Shown here: positions 41,749-51,294 of the stretch, piece after piece
Numbering within the stretch: position 1 is the first letter of the stretch
Layout: each line of letters starts with the position of its first letter
Assembly (NCBI GenBank): GCA_002307375.1
Contig: NTJI01000002.1
Location: 62,001-126,000 of the forward strand
DNA length: 64,000 nt
Direction: 5' to 3'
Source of the DNA: Lysobacteraceae bacterium NML93-0399
Lineage (GTDB): Bacteria > Pseudomonadota > Gammaproteobacteria > Xanthomonadales > Xanthomonadaceae
The notes under the pieces: generated by a model
What the model saw: only the letters and a program-made list of their open reading frames with translations
Database searches by the model: none
What the model was told of the DNA's origin: nothing
Program-made: the position numbers and the translations under genes

Positions 41749-43167
41749 TCAGTCCTGGGCCGATGTGGCGGGTGCCGGCGCGGCCGGCGGGGCGATGCCG
41801 CGCGCAGGTGCCATCGCGGCCGGCACGCGGTCGATGACGGTGCGGTTGGCATCGGTCAGATAGGTCTTCGCGACGCGCTGCAGGTCGGCAACGGTCACGG
41901 CCTGTACCCAGCCCGGCACCGCATTGAGCGTGTTCGCATCGCCCCACAACAGCTGGGCCTTGGCCAGCTCGTCGGCGCGCGAGATGAAGGGCTCCAGGCC
42001 GTTGACGTAGTCGGCCAGCAGCTTGGTCTTGGCGGCCGCCAGCGTTTCCGCCGGCACGCCTTCGGCGGCGACGCGGGCGATTTCCTCGTTGACCGCAGTC
42101 AGCACCGCGTCGGATTCGACGTTCGGCTTGTACAGCGCGAACAGCGTCATCAGCGTCGGGCCGTCGTAGTCCCAGGCATGACCCAGCGGCCAGCCCATGC
42201 CGCCGTCGATGTTGAGCAGCTGCTCGCGGCCCTTGACCAGGCCCTGGTACAGACGCGAGGCATCGCCGCCGGCCAGCACCTGTGCCAGCACCGCCATCGG
42301 CGCATGGTCGGGCGTGCCGCGCGCGGGCATCTTCCAGCCCATCGCGAGCGCCGGCACCTGCGCCAGCGTGTCGCTCTGCGCTTCGCGCTTGCCCTCGGTG
42401 TTGAGCGGCTCGGAGACATCGGGACGCGGCGGCGTCGCACGCGAGGGGATGTCGCCGAAGTATTCCTCGACCATCGCGAAGGCCTCGTCCGGCGAGATGT
42501 CGCCGGCGATGCCGATCACCGCGTTGTTCGGGCCGTAGTAGTCGCGGTGGAAGGCTTCCACGTCGGCGAGCGTCGCGCCTTCGAGATCCTTGAAGCTGCC
42601 GTAGCCGTCGTGCGCATTGGCCCACTTCGAGAACGCGAGACGGTTGATGTCGAACACGAAGAACAGGCCGTAGGGCTGGTTCTGCACGTTGACGCGGATC
42701 TCCTCCTTGACCACGTCCTGCTGGTTCTTGAGGTTCTGCTCGGAGAAATCGAGCGTCTTCATGCGGTCCGCTTCCAGCCACAGGATCGGACGCAGCGCCG
42801 AGACCGGCGCGGTCTCGATGTAGTTGGTGTAGTCGGGACGCGTGGAGCCGTTGAGACGGCCGCCGCCGCCCTGGATCACGCGATCGAAGGTGCCCTTGGG
42901 CGCGACCGGCGTGCCCTGGAACATCAAGTGTTCGAACAGGTGCGCGAAGCCCGTGCGGTTCTCGGGTTCGAGGCGCATGCCCACGTGGTAGACCACGCTG
43001 ACGCCGACGGTCGGCGAGCTGCGGTCCTCGGACACGACGACGGTCAGGCCGTTGTCGAGTTGCTTCGTTTCGATCGGCAGACGCCAGTCGGCCTGTTGCG
43101 CGGCCGCGGGCGCGGCCAACATCGCGAGCAGCACGCATGTGCCGCCCAGCCCTGCGAGTCGTTTCAT
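41749..43167 (-). CDS. M16 family zinc metallopeptidase, active subunit
   Basis: A 472-aa exported protease: signal peptide (GGTCVLLAMLAAPAAAQ), then LDNGLTVVVSEDRSSPTVGV and the inverted zinc motif HLFEH at 76-80 with the distal glutamate in VVKEEIR. The second, non-catalytic M16 half follows. AGGGAAC is placed before ATG 43167; a much longer open frame upstream lacks a signal. It pairs with the zinc-less M16 gene downstream, 10 bp away, and the two end at a strong terminator. Confidence 0.94.
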   Translation of the reverse strand: MKRLAGLGGTCVLLAMLAAPAAAQQADWRLPIETKQLDNGLTVVVSEDRSSPTVGVSVVYHVGMRLEPENRTGFAHLFEHLMFQGTPVAPKGTFDRVIQGGGGRLNGSTRPDYTNYIETAPVSALRPILWLEADRMKTLDFSEQNLKNQQDVVKEEIRVNVQNQPYGLFFVFDINRLAFSKWANAHDGYGSFKDLEGATLADVEAFHRDYYGPNNAVIGIAGDISPDEAFAMVEEYFGDIPSRATPPRPDVSEPLNTEGKREAQSDTLAQVPALAMGWKMPARGTPDHAPMAVLAQVLAGGDASRLYQGLVKGREQLLNIDGGMGWPLGHAWDYDGPTLMTLFALYKPNVESDAVLTAVNEEIARVAAEGVPAETLAAAKTKLLADYVNGLEPFISRADELAKAQLLWGDANTLNAVPGWVQAVTVADLQRVAKTYLTDANRTVIDRVPAAMAPARGIAPPAAPAPATSAQD

Positions 43168-43331
43168 GGTCGGTTCCCTGTCCGCCCCGCTCCCCGGGGC
43201 ACGAAGTCCGACTATAAGTCGCGTGGCGCCGGTGTGCGCACCGGAGATCTGCGGCGCCACGCACAAGGCGCTCACAACTCCGGCGCCGGTCCGCGCGATG
43301 ATCGCCGCTCTCGACCCGACACGGAAATCCG

Positions 43332-43787
43332 ATGCGCCTGACCTCTGCCCTCGCCCTGCCCTTGCTGTGTCTTGCCGCCAGTGCCCACGCCCAGAGCGAC
43401 CGCGAAGTCGCCGAGCGCGCGATCGAAACCGCGGCCCGGGTCTGTCCCGGCCATGCCGACGCAACCACCGGTCCGACGGTGCGCGCGATTCCGGTCGGCG
43501 CGCTGCGCGTTCTGGCCCAACAAGGTGCGGTGCTGTGTCCGGATCGCCGGCTCGAGGGCGACATCGCGGTGGTGTTCTCGCCGGACTACGGCGTGTTCCG
43601 CTGGAACCCGGATGTGCCGTCGTCGTCGAGCGCGCTGGCGCAGGTGCTCGACACGATCACCCGCAGCGAGGAATTCCCGGTCGAAACCGCCGTGTGGGAC
43701 GCCGAGGGCGAGCCGCTGCGCGAGCAGGTCGTGCCCATGTTCGAGCCGCGCCCGAACGCGCCGCTCAACCGGTTCCTGCATCGCTGA
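43332..43787 (+). CDS. Small secreted hypothetical protein
   Basis: A 151-aa product with a clear signal peptide (RLTSALALPLLCLAASAHAQ, cleavage after AHA). The mature part has two cysteines (ARVCPGH and AVLCPDR) that may form a disulfide. No family recognised. It is divergent from the protease pair and ends at a palindromic terminator shared with the convergent transporter gene. Confidence 0.75.
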   Translation: MRLTSALALPLLCLAASAHAQSDREVAERAIETAARVCPGHADATTGPTVRAIPVGALRVLAQQGAVLCPDRRLEGDIAVVFSPDYGVFRWNPDVPSSSSALAQVLDTITRSEEFPVETAVWDAEGEPLREQVVPMFEPRPNAPLNRFLHR

Positions 43788-43810
43788 GCAGGCGCAGGGC
43801 GCGCTGACCC

Positions 43811-43836
43811 GGAAGGCCGCCCATGGGCGGCCTTCC
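43811..43836. terminator. Bidirectional terminator between convergent genes
   Basis: GGAAGGCCGCCC (43811-43822) pairs with GGGCGGCCTTCC (43825-43836), a fully self-complementary 26-bp block centred on CCATGG. It lies midway between a + strand and a - strand stop codon. Confidence 0.7.
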
Positions 43837-43861
43837 GTCTACATGCGCACCGGCACGCGGA

Positions 43862-45148
43862 TCACTTCGTCTCCTCGACACCCGGATCGTCGAGTCCGAC
43901 GTTGCTGCTCGCCGACTCGTAGACCTCGCGATCCAGCAGTCCCGTCTCGCGCGCCACCAGCACCGGTACCAGCATCTGGCCGGTGACATTGGTCATCGTG
44001 CGCATCATGTCGAGGATGCGGTCGATCGCGAGCAACAGGCCCAGGCCTTCCAGCGGCAAGCCTGCAGCTGACAGCACCACCGTCGCCATGACTACGGCCG
44101 TACCCGGTACGCCGGCGGTGCCGAAACTGCCGAGCACCGAGGCCAGCAGGATTGCCGCGTACTGCGCGAAGCTCAGCTCGATGCCGAAATACTGGGCGAT
44201 GAACACCGAGGCCAGCGTCGGATAGATCGCGCCGCAACCGTCCATCTTGATCGTCGCGCCCAGCGGCACGGCGAACGCCGCGTAGTCGCGGTTGACGCCG
44301 AGGTTGTGGGTGACCGCGCGCATTGCGACCGGCATCGACGCCAGGCTCGACGAACTGACGAAAGCCACCTGCATGCCGGGCGCGGCGCCGCGGAAGAACT
44401 TCAGCGGATTGAGACCATGCGTCAGCAGCAGAGCGCTGTAGACGATCAGGATGTGCGCCGCGCAGGCGACATAGAGCGCGATCACGAAACTGCCCAGCGG
44501 CAACAGCTTCTCGAAACCGTAGGTGCCGACCAGCGCGGCGATCAGGCCGAAGGTGCCGATCGGGGTCATCTCGAGCACGAAGCGCGTGACCTGGATCATC
44601 GCGTCGCTGGCCTGCCCGACCAGGGTGCGCAACGCGGCGACGCGCTCGCCCAGCTTGACCATCGCAAAGCCCAGCAGGCCGGCGAAGAAGATCACCTGCA
44701 GGATCCTGCCTTCCGACAGCGCCGCGAACGGATTGGTCGGCACCACGCTCAGCAGCACTTCGACCGGCGTCGGCACCTCGCGCGGCGTGTAGTCGGCCGC
44801 GGCGCTCAGCGAGCCCGCTTCGATGCTGAGCCCGGGATTGAAGGTGTAGGCCACCGCGAAGCCCACGCCCACCGCCAGCACCGCGGTCGCGGCGAACCAG
44901 CCGAAGGTACGACCGCCCAGCGCGGCGATCGACTGCTGCCCGTGCAGCGCCGCGACCGCGTTGATCACCGCGAAGAACACCAGCGGCACCGCGATCATGC
45001 GGATCAGGTTGACGTAGAGCGTGCCCAGCGGCTGCAACCAGGTGCCGGCAGCCGGACCCATCAGCCAGCCGACCAGCGCACCGAGCACGAATGCGCCCAG
45101 CACCCGCTGCCAGAACGGAATCCGGAACCACCAGGCCAAGGTCTTCAT
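43862..45148 (-). CDS. Dicarboxylate/amino acid:cation symporter (DAACS family)
   Basis: A 428-aa inner-membrane symporter of the GltP/DctA family, importing acidic amino acids or C4-dicarboxylates with Na+ or H+. The start is MKTLAWWFRIPFWQRVLGAF. Family hallmarks: the serine-rich re-entrant loop FVSSSSLASMPVAMRAV (SSSSLASMP against the usual SSSAATLP), the AVPLGATIKMDGCGAIYPTL region (NMDG motif as KMDG) and GVPGTAVVMATVVLSAAGLP. The variant serine loop and KMDG suggest a substrate different from that of GltP (inference). Confidence 0.92.
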   Translation of the reverse strand: MKTLAWWFRIPFWQRVLGAFVLGALVGWLMGPAAGTWLQPLGTLYVNLIRMIAVPLVFFAVINAVAALHGQQSIAALGGRTFGWFAATAVLAVGVGFAVAYTFNPGLSIEAGSLSAAADYTPREVPTPVEVLLSVVPTNPFAALSEGRILQVIFFAGLLGFAMVKLGERVAALRTLVGQASDAMIQVTRFVLEMTPIGTFGLIAALVGTYGFEKLLPLGSFVIALYVACAAHILIVYSALLLTHGLNPLKFFRGAAPGMQVAFVSSSSLASMPVAMRAVTHNLGVNRDYAAFAVPLGATIKMDGCGAIYPTLASVFIAQYFGIELSFAQYAAILLASVLGSFGTAGVPGTAVVMATVVLSAAGLPLEGLGLLLAIDRILDMMRTMTNVTGQMLVPVLVARETGLLDREVYESASSNVGLDDPGVEETK

Positions 45149-45369
45149 TCGAGGGATGCCCGCAAACGCAATCGGCGACGATACGTGACGCCATCCATGT
45201 TGGCGATGCCGGCACCGGGACGCCAGCGTCCCAGATTTGCAACGACCAACCGGTGGACCCCGGCCCGGCCCCGGGCCGGTCCAGGGCTGCGAGCGTAGTC
45301 CGCTGCCGTGAAGCTGCAATGCACGACAGGCATAATTGCGCCGCTTTTTTCACCGGAACTCCCTGCCCC

Positions 45370-47067
45370 ATGCGCTTTCTGACCGCGGGTTTCGCCTGCT
45401 CGCTGACCCTGCTCTGCGCCGCGTGCGCGTCCTCCGGTGCCTCGAGCACCGGCCAAGTCCGTCCCATCGATGTGCCCCCGGCCGCCAGCCGCGCCGACGA
45501 GACCCCGCAGTGGTGGTACCGCAGCGGCGCCGCGCGCGCGGCCGGCAACGGTGCGATGGCCGGCGATGCGAAGAACATCATCGTGTTCCTCGGCGACGGC
45601 ATGAGCCTGACCACCGTCGCCGCCGCCCGCATCCTCGAAGGCCAGCGCCTGGGCGGCAGCGGCGAGGAACACGCGCTGACCTGGGAGCACTTCCCCCACA
45701 CAGGCCTGTCGAAGACCTACAACACCGATTCGCAGACGCCCGACTCGGCCGGCACCATGACCGCCATCGCGACCGGCGTGAAGTCGCACATGGGCGCGAT
45801 CGGCGTTTCGGCCGGCCAGCGATTCGACTGCGCCGACAGCCGGGGACGTCACGTGCAGTCGTGGCTGCGCCTGGCGAGCGATGCCGGCCTGGACACCGGC
45901 ATCGTGACGACCGCGCGCCTGACCCACGCCACCCCGGCCGCGACCTATGCCCATGTGCCCAACCGCAACTGGGAAAGCGACGCCGATCTGCCGGAAGAGG
46001 CCGTGGCCGCCGGCTGCCGCGACATCGCCCAGCAGATCCTGGACTTCGCGCCCGGCCGCGGCCCGAAGGTGCTGATGGGCGGTGGCCGCGGCATGTTCAT
46101 GCCCGCCGGCGAGCGCGATCCCGAATACGACGACAAGGTCGGCCAGCGCCTTGACGGCCGCGACCTCACTGCCGAGTGGCTGGCGGCCAATCCGGGCGGC
46201 GCTTACGTCTGGAACACTGCCCAGTTGCGTGCGGCCAAGGACGCCACCGCCGTGTTCGGTCTGTTCGAGCCCGACCACATGCAGTACGAGCACGATCGCG
46301 ACCAGAGCGATGCCGGCGAACCCGACCTGGCCGAAATGACCCGCGCCGCGATCGAGCAGCTCGAACGATCCGGCAAGGGCTACGTGCTGCTGGTCGAGAG
46401 CGGCCGTATCGACCATGCCAACCATGAGGGCAATGCCTTCCGCGCGCTCGACGAAACGGTGGCGATGTCGCGCGCCGTGCAGGCCGCCCACGAGATGACC
46501 TCGGCCGACGACACGCTGATCCTGGTCACCGCCGACCATTCGCATACGCTGAACTTCGTCGGCTATCCCGCGCGCGGCAATCCGATCCTGGGCAAGGTGC
46601 GGGGCCGTTCGGGCGAGGAAGGTGACCCGACCGCCTATGCGCTCGATGCGACGGGCCTGACCTACACCACCCTCGTCTATGCCAATGGCCCCGGCTACAC
46701 AGGCGCCAGCAACCAGCAGCCCGAAGGGCCCAAGACGCACTACCACAAGCCCAGCAGCTTCCAGCCGGCCAGCGGCCGCCCGGACCTGCGCGAGGTCGAC
46801 ACCGAGCATCCGGACTTCATGCAGGAAGCGCTGGTGCCGATGGGCAGCGAATCGCACGGCGGCGACGATGTCGGCATCTGGGCACGCGGCCCGGGCAGCG
46901 AAGCGGTGCGCGGCACGATGGAGCAGAACGCGATTTACCACATCCTCGTCCAGGCCACCCCGGCCCTGCGCAAGCAGCTCTGCGACACCGGCCACTGCAA
47001 CGCTGACGGCGTGCCGGTGGAGCTGCCGAAGATGGAACCGGTCGCCGCACCCGCGCGCGCCGACTGA
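45370..47067 (+). CDS. Alkaline phosphatase, exported
   Basis: A 565-aa periplasmic or lipid-anchored phosphomonoesterase of the PhoA family. Signal peptide with several cysteines (FACSLTLLCAACASSG); the CAAC element could be a lipobox, though the -3 residue is atypical. Metal and catalytic sites: IIVFLGDGMS (zinc Asp), TDSQTPDSAGTMTAIATG (nucleophilic Ser in DSA), GRIDHANHEGNA (zinc ligands) and TADHSHTLNF. The long C-terminal region has PMGSESHGGDDVGIWARGPG with the last zinc His. CATAAT at 45329-45334 is a possible -10. Confidence 0.92.
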   Translation: MRFLTAGFACSLTLLCAACASSGASSTGQVRPIDVPPAASRADETPQWWYRSGAARAAGNGAMAGDAKNIIVFLGDGMSLTTVAAARILEGQRLGGSGEEHALTWEHFPHTGLSKTYNTDSQTPDSAGTMTAIATGVKSHMGAIGVSAGQRFDCADSRGRHVQSWLRLASDAGLDTGIVTTARLTHATPAATYAHVPNRNWESDADLPEEAVAAGCRDIAQQILDFAPGRGPKVLMGGGRGMFMPAGERDPEYDDKVGQRLDGRDLTAEWLAANPGGAYVWNTAQLRAAKDATAVFGLFEPDHMQYEHDRDQSDAGEPDLAEMTRAAIEQLERSGKGYVLLVESGRIDHANHEGNAFRALDETVAMSRAVQAAHEMTSADDTLILVTADHSHTLNFVGYPARGNPILGKVRGRSGEEGDPTAYALDATGLTYTTLVYANGPGYTGASNQQPEGPKTHYHKPSSFQPASGRPDLREVDTEHPDFMQEALVPMGSESHGGDDVGIWARGPGSEAVRGTMEQNAIYHILVQATPALRKQLCDTGHCNADGVPVELPKMEPVAAPARAD

Positions 47068-47081
47068 ATCACCATCGCCCC

Positions 47082-47182
47082 TGTACGAGCGCGCTCGCGC
47101 GCGAGGGCTTGACCGCTATTGCCCATCGCGCGCGACGGGTTTTGCCGGCAGAGCCTCTTCGCGCGCAAGCGCGCTCCTACAG
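47082..47182. repeat. REP-like element
   Basis: The left arm CTGTACGAGCGCGCTCGCGC and right arm GCGCGCAAGCGCGCTCCTACAG are inverted. Between them GGGCTTGACCGCTATTGCCC and a second copy of the CGCGCGACGGG unit suggest an older element extended by partial duplication. Confidence 0.75.
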
Positions 47183-47224
47183 GGCAGATCGACCGAGGAA
47201 TACGCGGACGGCCCCGCCGCTTCG

Positions 47225-47324
47225 TGTAGGAGCGCGCTTGCGCGCGAGGGCCTGACCGCGATCGCCCTACGTGCGACGGGGCGTTAACGGCGCAACCCCA
47301 TCACGCGCCAGCGCGCTCCTGCAG
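47225..47324. repeat. REP-like element
   Basis: The left arm TGTAGGAGCGCGCTTGCGCG and right arm CGCGCCAGCGCGCTCCTGCA are inverted, with GGCCTGACCGCGATCGCCC after the left arm as in the other copies. It sits about 80 bp before the bdhA start. Confidence 0.75.
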
Positions 47325-47407
47325 GACAGGCCTCGGTCGAAAGTACGACGCAAGCGGCAACATCCGCCCGCTAAGCTGCTGCTTTCCCACACATGCGGAG
47401 CGGCAGC

Positions 47408-48193
47408 ATGAATCGACTCGACGGCAAGGTCTGCGTGGTCACCGGCGCGGCCAGCGGTATCGGCAAGCGCATCGCCGAGGTCTACGCGCAGGCCGGCGGC
47501 AAGGTGGTCATCGCCGATCTCAAGCTCGACGCGGCGGAAGCGGCTGCGAACGAAATCCGCGACGCCGGCGGTGACGCGCTCGCCGTGGCGATGGACGTCA
47601 CCGACGAGGCACAGGTGGTCGAGGGCATCGCCAAAGCCATCGCGCATTACGGCCGGGTCGACGTGCTGGTGTCGAACGCCGGCATCCAGATCGTCAACAG
47701 GATCACCGACTTCAGCTACGCAGACTGGAAGAAGATGCTCGCCATCCATCTCGATGGCGCATTCCTGACCACGCGCGAATGCCTGCGCGACATGGAGACG
47801 CGCAAGAGCGGCGGCGCGATCATCTACATGGGCTCGGTGCATTCGCACACCGCCTCCAAGCTCAAGGCGCCCTACGTCACCGCCAAGCACGGCCTGCTGG
47901 GCCTGGCCCGCACGGTCGCCAAGGAGGCCGCCGCCTACGGCGTGCGCGCCAACGTCATCTGCCCGGGCTTCGTGCGCACGCCGCTGGTCGACAAGCAGAT
48001 TCCCGAGCAGGCCAAGGAGCTGGGCATCAGCGAAGACGAGGTGGTCCAGAACGTGATGCTCAAGGACACCGTCGATGGCGAGTTCACCACCGTCGACGAC
48101 GTCGCCAACGTGGCACTGATGCTGGCCGCGTTCGAGACCAATGCGCTGACCGGCCAAAGCCTGGTCGTGAGCCACGGCTGGTACATGCAGTGA
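47408..48193 (+). CDS. bdhA: 3-hydroxybutyrate dehydrogenase (SDR family)
   Basis: NAD-dependent short-chain dehydrogenase that oxidises D-3-hydroxybutyrate, the product of PHB breakdown, to acetoacetate. In the 261-aa product the cofactor motif TGAASGIG is at 12-19, NAG in VSNAGIQ, the catalytic Ser in GSVHSHTAS, and YxxxK as YVTAKHG near 157-161. The characteristic C-terminal [20 protein letters not shown] and SHGWYMQ match 3-hydroxybutyrate dehydrogenases. The following patatin gene overlaps its stop by 4 bases; phaZ lies 4.4 kb downstream. Confidence 0.93.
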   Translation: MNRLDGKVCVVTGAASGIGKRIAEVYAQAGGKVVIADLKLDAAEAAANEIRDAGGDALAVAMDVTDEAQVVEGIAKAIAHYGRVDVLVSNAGIQIVNRITDFSYADWKKMLAIHLDGAFLTTRECLRDMETRKSGGAIIYMGSVHSHTASKLKAPYVTAKHGLLGLARTVAKEAAAYGVRANVICPGFVRTPLVDKQIPEQAKELGISEDEVVQNVMLKDTVDGEFTTVDDVANVALMLAAFETNALTGQSLVVSHGWYMQ

Positions 48194-49371
48194 GCGCGGC
48201 CACGGTCCGCGGGCACGTCGCGCGCTATCCCACCGTCGCCCTGGTGCTGCAGGGCGGCGGCGCGCTCGGCGCCTACCAGTGCGGCGTCTACGAGCGCCTG
48301 CACGAGGCCGACATCGCGCCGAACTGGTTCGCCGGCATTTCGATCGGCGCGATCAACGCGGCGATCCTCGCCGGCAACGCGCCCGAAGACCGCATCGCAC
48401 AGCTGCAGGCCTTCTGGGACACCGTCACCGAGCCGGCGGGGCCGATGTCGCTGCCGGCGCTCGCCATCCGCAGCGCCGTCGCCGGCCTGCCCGAAGACCC
48501 GATGCTGCTGTCGTGGGCCCGCGGCATGAGCGCGATGGGCGCGTTGCTGCAGGGCCAGCGCGGTTTCTTCGAGACCCGTCCGGTCTCGCCGTTCCTGCTG
48601 CCGGCCGACGGCAGTGACGCGGCGACGAGCTTTTACGACACCACCCCGTTGCGCGACACCCTGCTGCGCCATGTCGATTTCGACCGCATCAACCGGGATC
48701 ACAGCGTGCGCCTGACAGTCGGCGCGACCAGCGTCACCCGCGGCAACTTCCGCTATTTCGACAGCGCGCGCGAACCTCTGCGCGTCGAACACATCCTCGC
48801 GTCCGGCGCGCTGCCGCCGGCATTTCCAGCCGTCGAGATCGACGGTGAGCCGTACTGGGACGGCGGCATCGTGTCGAACACACCGCTGGAATACATCCTC
48901 GACTGCCGTCCGCACGAGGACACGCTGGTGTTCCAGGTCGACCTGTGGAGCGCGCGCGGCCAGGCGCCGCAGTCGATGCTGGATGTGCTCGAACGCATGA
49001 AGGACATCCGCTTCTCCAGCCGCACCCGGCACGGCACGCGCATGGTGGAGATGGCGCAGACCCTGCGCACCGCGCTCAACGATCTCATCGACCACCTGCC
49101 CGACCGCACGCTGCCGACCCATCTGGTGGACACGCTGGCGCCGTACCTCGACGACCGCGTCTTCAACGTGATGCACCTGATCTACCAGACCAAGCCGCAC
49201 GAACAACAAAGCAAGGACTACGCGTTCGGCCGCATCCCGCTGCGCGAACACTGGAGCAGCGGCCGCCGCGACATGGACCGCACGCTGGCGCACCCGCAGT
49301 GGTTCGAGTTGCCCGATCGCAGCGTCGGCATGGCGACGCACGACGTCCATCGCACGCGCATGGGCAACTGA
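48190..49371 (+). CDS. Patatin-like phospholipase (DUF3734)
   Basis: A 393-aa patatin-family lipase. The start is GTG 48190, in a 4-base GTGA overlap with bdhA. The Ser-Asp dyad is visible: oxyanion loop [15 protein letters not shown] (20-34), nucleophile GISIG with Ser 51, and DGG in [14 protein letters not shown] near 224. The C-terminal half is the DUF3734 extension ([32 protein letters not shown]). Members of this type are regularly encoded beside bdhA in proteobacteria, which suggests a role in PHB granule or lipid turnover. Confidence 0.93.
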   Translation: MSAATVRGHVARYPTVALVLQGGGALGAYQCGVYERLHEADIAPNWFAGISIGAINAAILAGNAPEDRIAQLQAFWDTVTEPAGPMSLPALAIRSAVAGLPEDPMLLSWARGMSAMGALLQGQRGFFETRPVSPFLLPADGSDAATSFYDTTPLRDTLLRHVDFDRINRDHSVRLTVGATSVTRGNFRYFDSAREPLRVEHILASGALPPAFPAVEIDGEPYWDGGIVSNTPLEYILDCRPHEDTLVFQVDLWSARGQAPQSMLDVLERMKDIRFSSRTRHGTRMVEMAQTLRTALNDLIDHLPDRTLPTHLVDTLAPYLDDRVFNVMHLIYQTKPHEQQSKDYAFGRIPLREHWSSGRRDMDRTLAHPQWFELPDRSVGMATHDVHRTRMGN

Positions 49372-49523
49372 GCGCACGCCGGGGGCACGTCGCCGCAGCC
49401 GCGCTGCATGCAGGTCCAATCCGACGCCGCGCTGACTGGAGGAGCCGTACCTAGGGAGAACCCCAGCTGCCCCGCGGACGACGCGTGGATACGCTGAATA
49501 CGTCGAATTCCCCCAGGTAGCGC

Positions 49524-51197
49524 ATGAGCATCCAGCCGACCGTATCGCAGTCCGCATCTCCGATCCTGCCGCCTCCGTCCACGGAGTCCGCACGTCACAC
49601 CGTGCAGCCGGCGGAGAACCTGACCCAGATCGCGAACGCCTATGGCGTGGCGCCTGCCGACATCCTCAAGGCGAACCCGCAGATCTCCAATCCCGAGATG
49701 ATCTATCCGGGTGACGGTCTGGTGATCCCGGCACGCGTGACCGACAGCAGCAGCCAAGGCGTATCGATCTCCAATACAAACGGCATCTCGGCGAACCAGG
49801 GCGTGCGCAGCGAGACGCGCACCAGCACGACCAGCGACGCGGGCACCGTGCACCAGTCGTCGACTTCGACGAGCGGCAACGTCAGCTTCAATCCCGAGGC
49901 GGGCTCGGTCACGGCGTCGGGTGGCGTGGCGTTCAACGAGTCGATCAAGACCTCGGGCGGCTACGGTGTGAGCTTCGGCGCGGGCACGAATGCCTCGATC
50001 ACCGGCAGCGTCAACACCGCCGACGGCGTCACCACCTACAAGGCATCGAGCGATGTGTCGGTGTTCCTCAAGGGCGGCGTGAACACACCGCAGGCGGGCG
50101 TGGAACTCGGCCGGACCGATGGCATCCGTGCGTCCTATCAGGTGGCGATGCCGGCCGATGCGGACGTCGATCCGCTATCGGTCAATCCGTTCGATCCGCG
50201 GTCGATGCCGGTCGGCAGCACCGTCACGATGAACGGCTCGGATTACACCACCAACGAATTCAAGGCGACATTCCGCAACCTGGCCACGCAGACCAGGGTG
50301 ACCGACGAAGGTGGCGTGAGCACCGTGGTCGCTCGCACTGGCGAGGACACCGTCCGTGTCACCGCAGGCCCCACCGAGGCGATCAAGGCCTATAACGGCG
50401 TTGGTGTGGAATTCGGCATCGGCAACGTGATGCTCGGCCGCAACGACAGTCTGGCCGGTGCGACGCTGCGTACGGCCGAGTTCGATCTGTCGAGCGCCGC
50501 AGGACAGGCCGCCTACAACGACTTCATCGCCAATGGCGCGCTGCCGGGCGACAACGGCGACGGCGTGTCGGATGTCGCCACCGTTGAAAGCCTCGATTAC
50601 AGCTCGCAGACCCAGCTCAGCGCCAAGCTCGGCCCGGTGAACCTGTCGCTCGACGGCGCAAAGAACACCGGCAACATGGTCGTCACCACCCATGCCGACG
50701 GCAGCATCGAGCGCAACATCGATCTGCAGTATTCGGGCAACGTGCCGATGAACATCACCCAGCGCTGGGACGCGTCGGGCAACGAGATCGCCGATGCCCG
50801 TATCTACAGTTACGACGTGCAGGTCGACCAGAACAACGTGCAACTGCTCAACGCCGCGCTCAGCGGCGGGCTCGAGGGCGCACCGGTGCACGAAGGCCAG
50901 ACCGTCACGCTGAGCTTCAACGAGCATCAGATGGACGCGCTTGCCGGCCAGACCGCGCAGGCGGTCGACAACGGTGCGCACATGAGCCTGGGCAGCCTGC
51001 TGGGCTATATGCAGACCGACGGCAGCTACCCCACGCCCGATGCCTGGGATTTCGCACTGTCGCTGGGCCGGAATCTGGGCAACAGCGATTACGGGCTTTC
51101 GGAGAAGCTGTTCTCCATCTCCGACGGCAGCACCGACGGCGGCTTCGGCGACCGCAGCTACGCCCGCATCGATGCCTCGGTGACCGCGCACCAGTAA
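49524..51197 (+). CDS. LysM-domain protein of unknown function, no signal peptide
   Basis: A 557-aa protein. Residues about 25-70 form a LysM peptidoglycan-binding domain (HTVQPAENLTQIANAYGVAP ... YPGDGLVIP). The start ATG 49524 follows AGGTA, and the N-terminus (MSIQPTVSQSASPILPPP) is polar, so no Sec export is predicted. The remainder is Ser/Thr/Gly/Asn-rich beta-like sequence (SFNPEAGSVTASGGVAFNES, SFGAGTNASITGSVNTADG), with one acidic GDNGDGVSD loop near 343-351 that resembles a calcium site. It may be a cargo of a specialised secretion system. It stands alone, 152 bp behind the patatin gene, and seems less GC-rich than its neighbours. Confidence 0.8.
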   Translation: MSIQPTVSQSASPILPPPSTESARHTVQPAENLTQIANAYGVAPADILKANPQISNPEMIYPGDGLVIPARVTDSSSQGVSISNTNGISANQGVRSETRTSTTSDAGTVHQSSTSTSGNVSFNPEAGSVTASGGVAFNESIKTSGGYGVSFGAGTNASITGSVNTADGVTTYKASSDVSVFLKGGVNTPQAGVELGRTDGIRASYQVAMPADADVDPLSVNPFDPRSMPVGSTVTMNGSDYTTNEFKATFRNLATQTRVTDEGGVSTVVARTGEDTVRVTAGPTEAIKAYNGVGVEFGIGNVMLGRNDSLAGATLRTAEFDLSSAAGQAAYNDFIANGALPGDNGDGVSDVATVESLDYSSQTQLSAKLGPVNLSLDGAKNTGNMVVTTHADGSIERNIDLQYSGNVPMNITQRWDASGNEIADARIYSYDVQVDQNNVQLLNAALSGGLEGAPVHEGQTVTLSFNEHQMDALAGQTAQAVDNGAHMSLGSLLGYMQTDGSYPTPDAWDFALSLGRNLGNSDYGLSEKLFSISDGSTDGGFGDRSYARIDASVTAHQ

Positions 51198-51213
51198 GCG
51201 GCGCCGGGTGGCG

Positions 51214-51242
51214 GTGTCTCGACGTCGATCGAGTCGAGACAC
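51214..51242 (+). terminator. Probable terminator after the LysM gene
   Basis: A 10-bp perfect stem (GTGTCTCGAC 51214-51223 with GTCGAGACAC 51233-51242) has a 9-nt loop, starting 17 bp after the stop codon. No clear T-tract follows. It also lies downstream of the convergent hemJ gene. Confidence 0.5.
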
Positions 51243-51294
51243 ACTTGCCCGCGCCTTCCCCCACGGGGAAAGGCCGGGTGGTCTCAACAGAACT

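Larger units (their letters stand above)
47068..47407. other. 340-bp intergenic region filled by REP-like elements
   Basis: No coding sequence. Two complete REP-like elements (47082-47182 and 47225-47324) occupy most of it; the remainder is the short leader of bdhA. Confidence 0.7.

Noticed and set aside
47082-47324. Possible CRISPR-like array of repeated GCGCGC units
   Set aside because: The units are paired inverted arms with irregular spacing, not direct repeats with constant unique spacers, and no cas gene is near.
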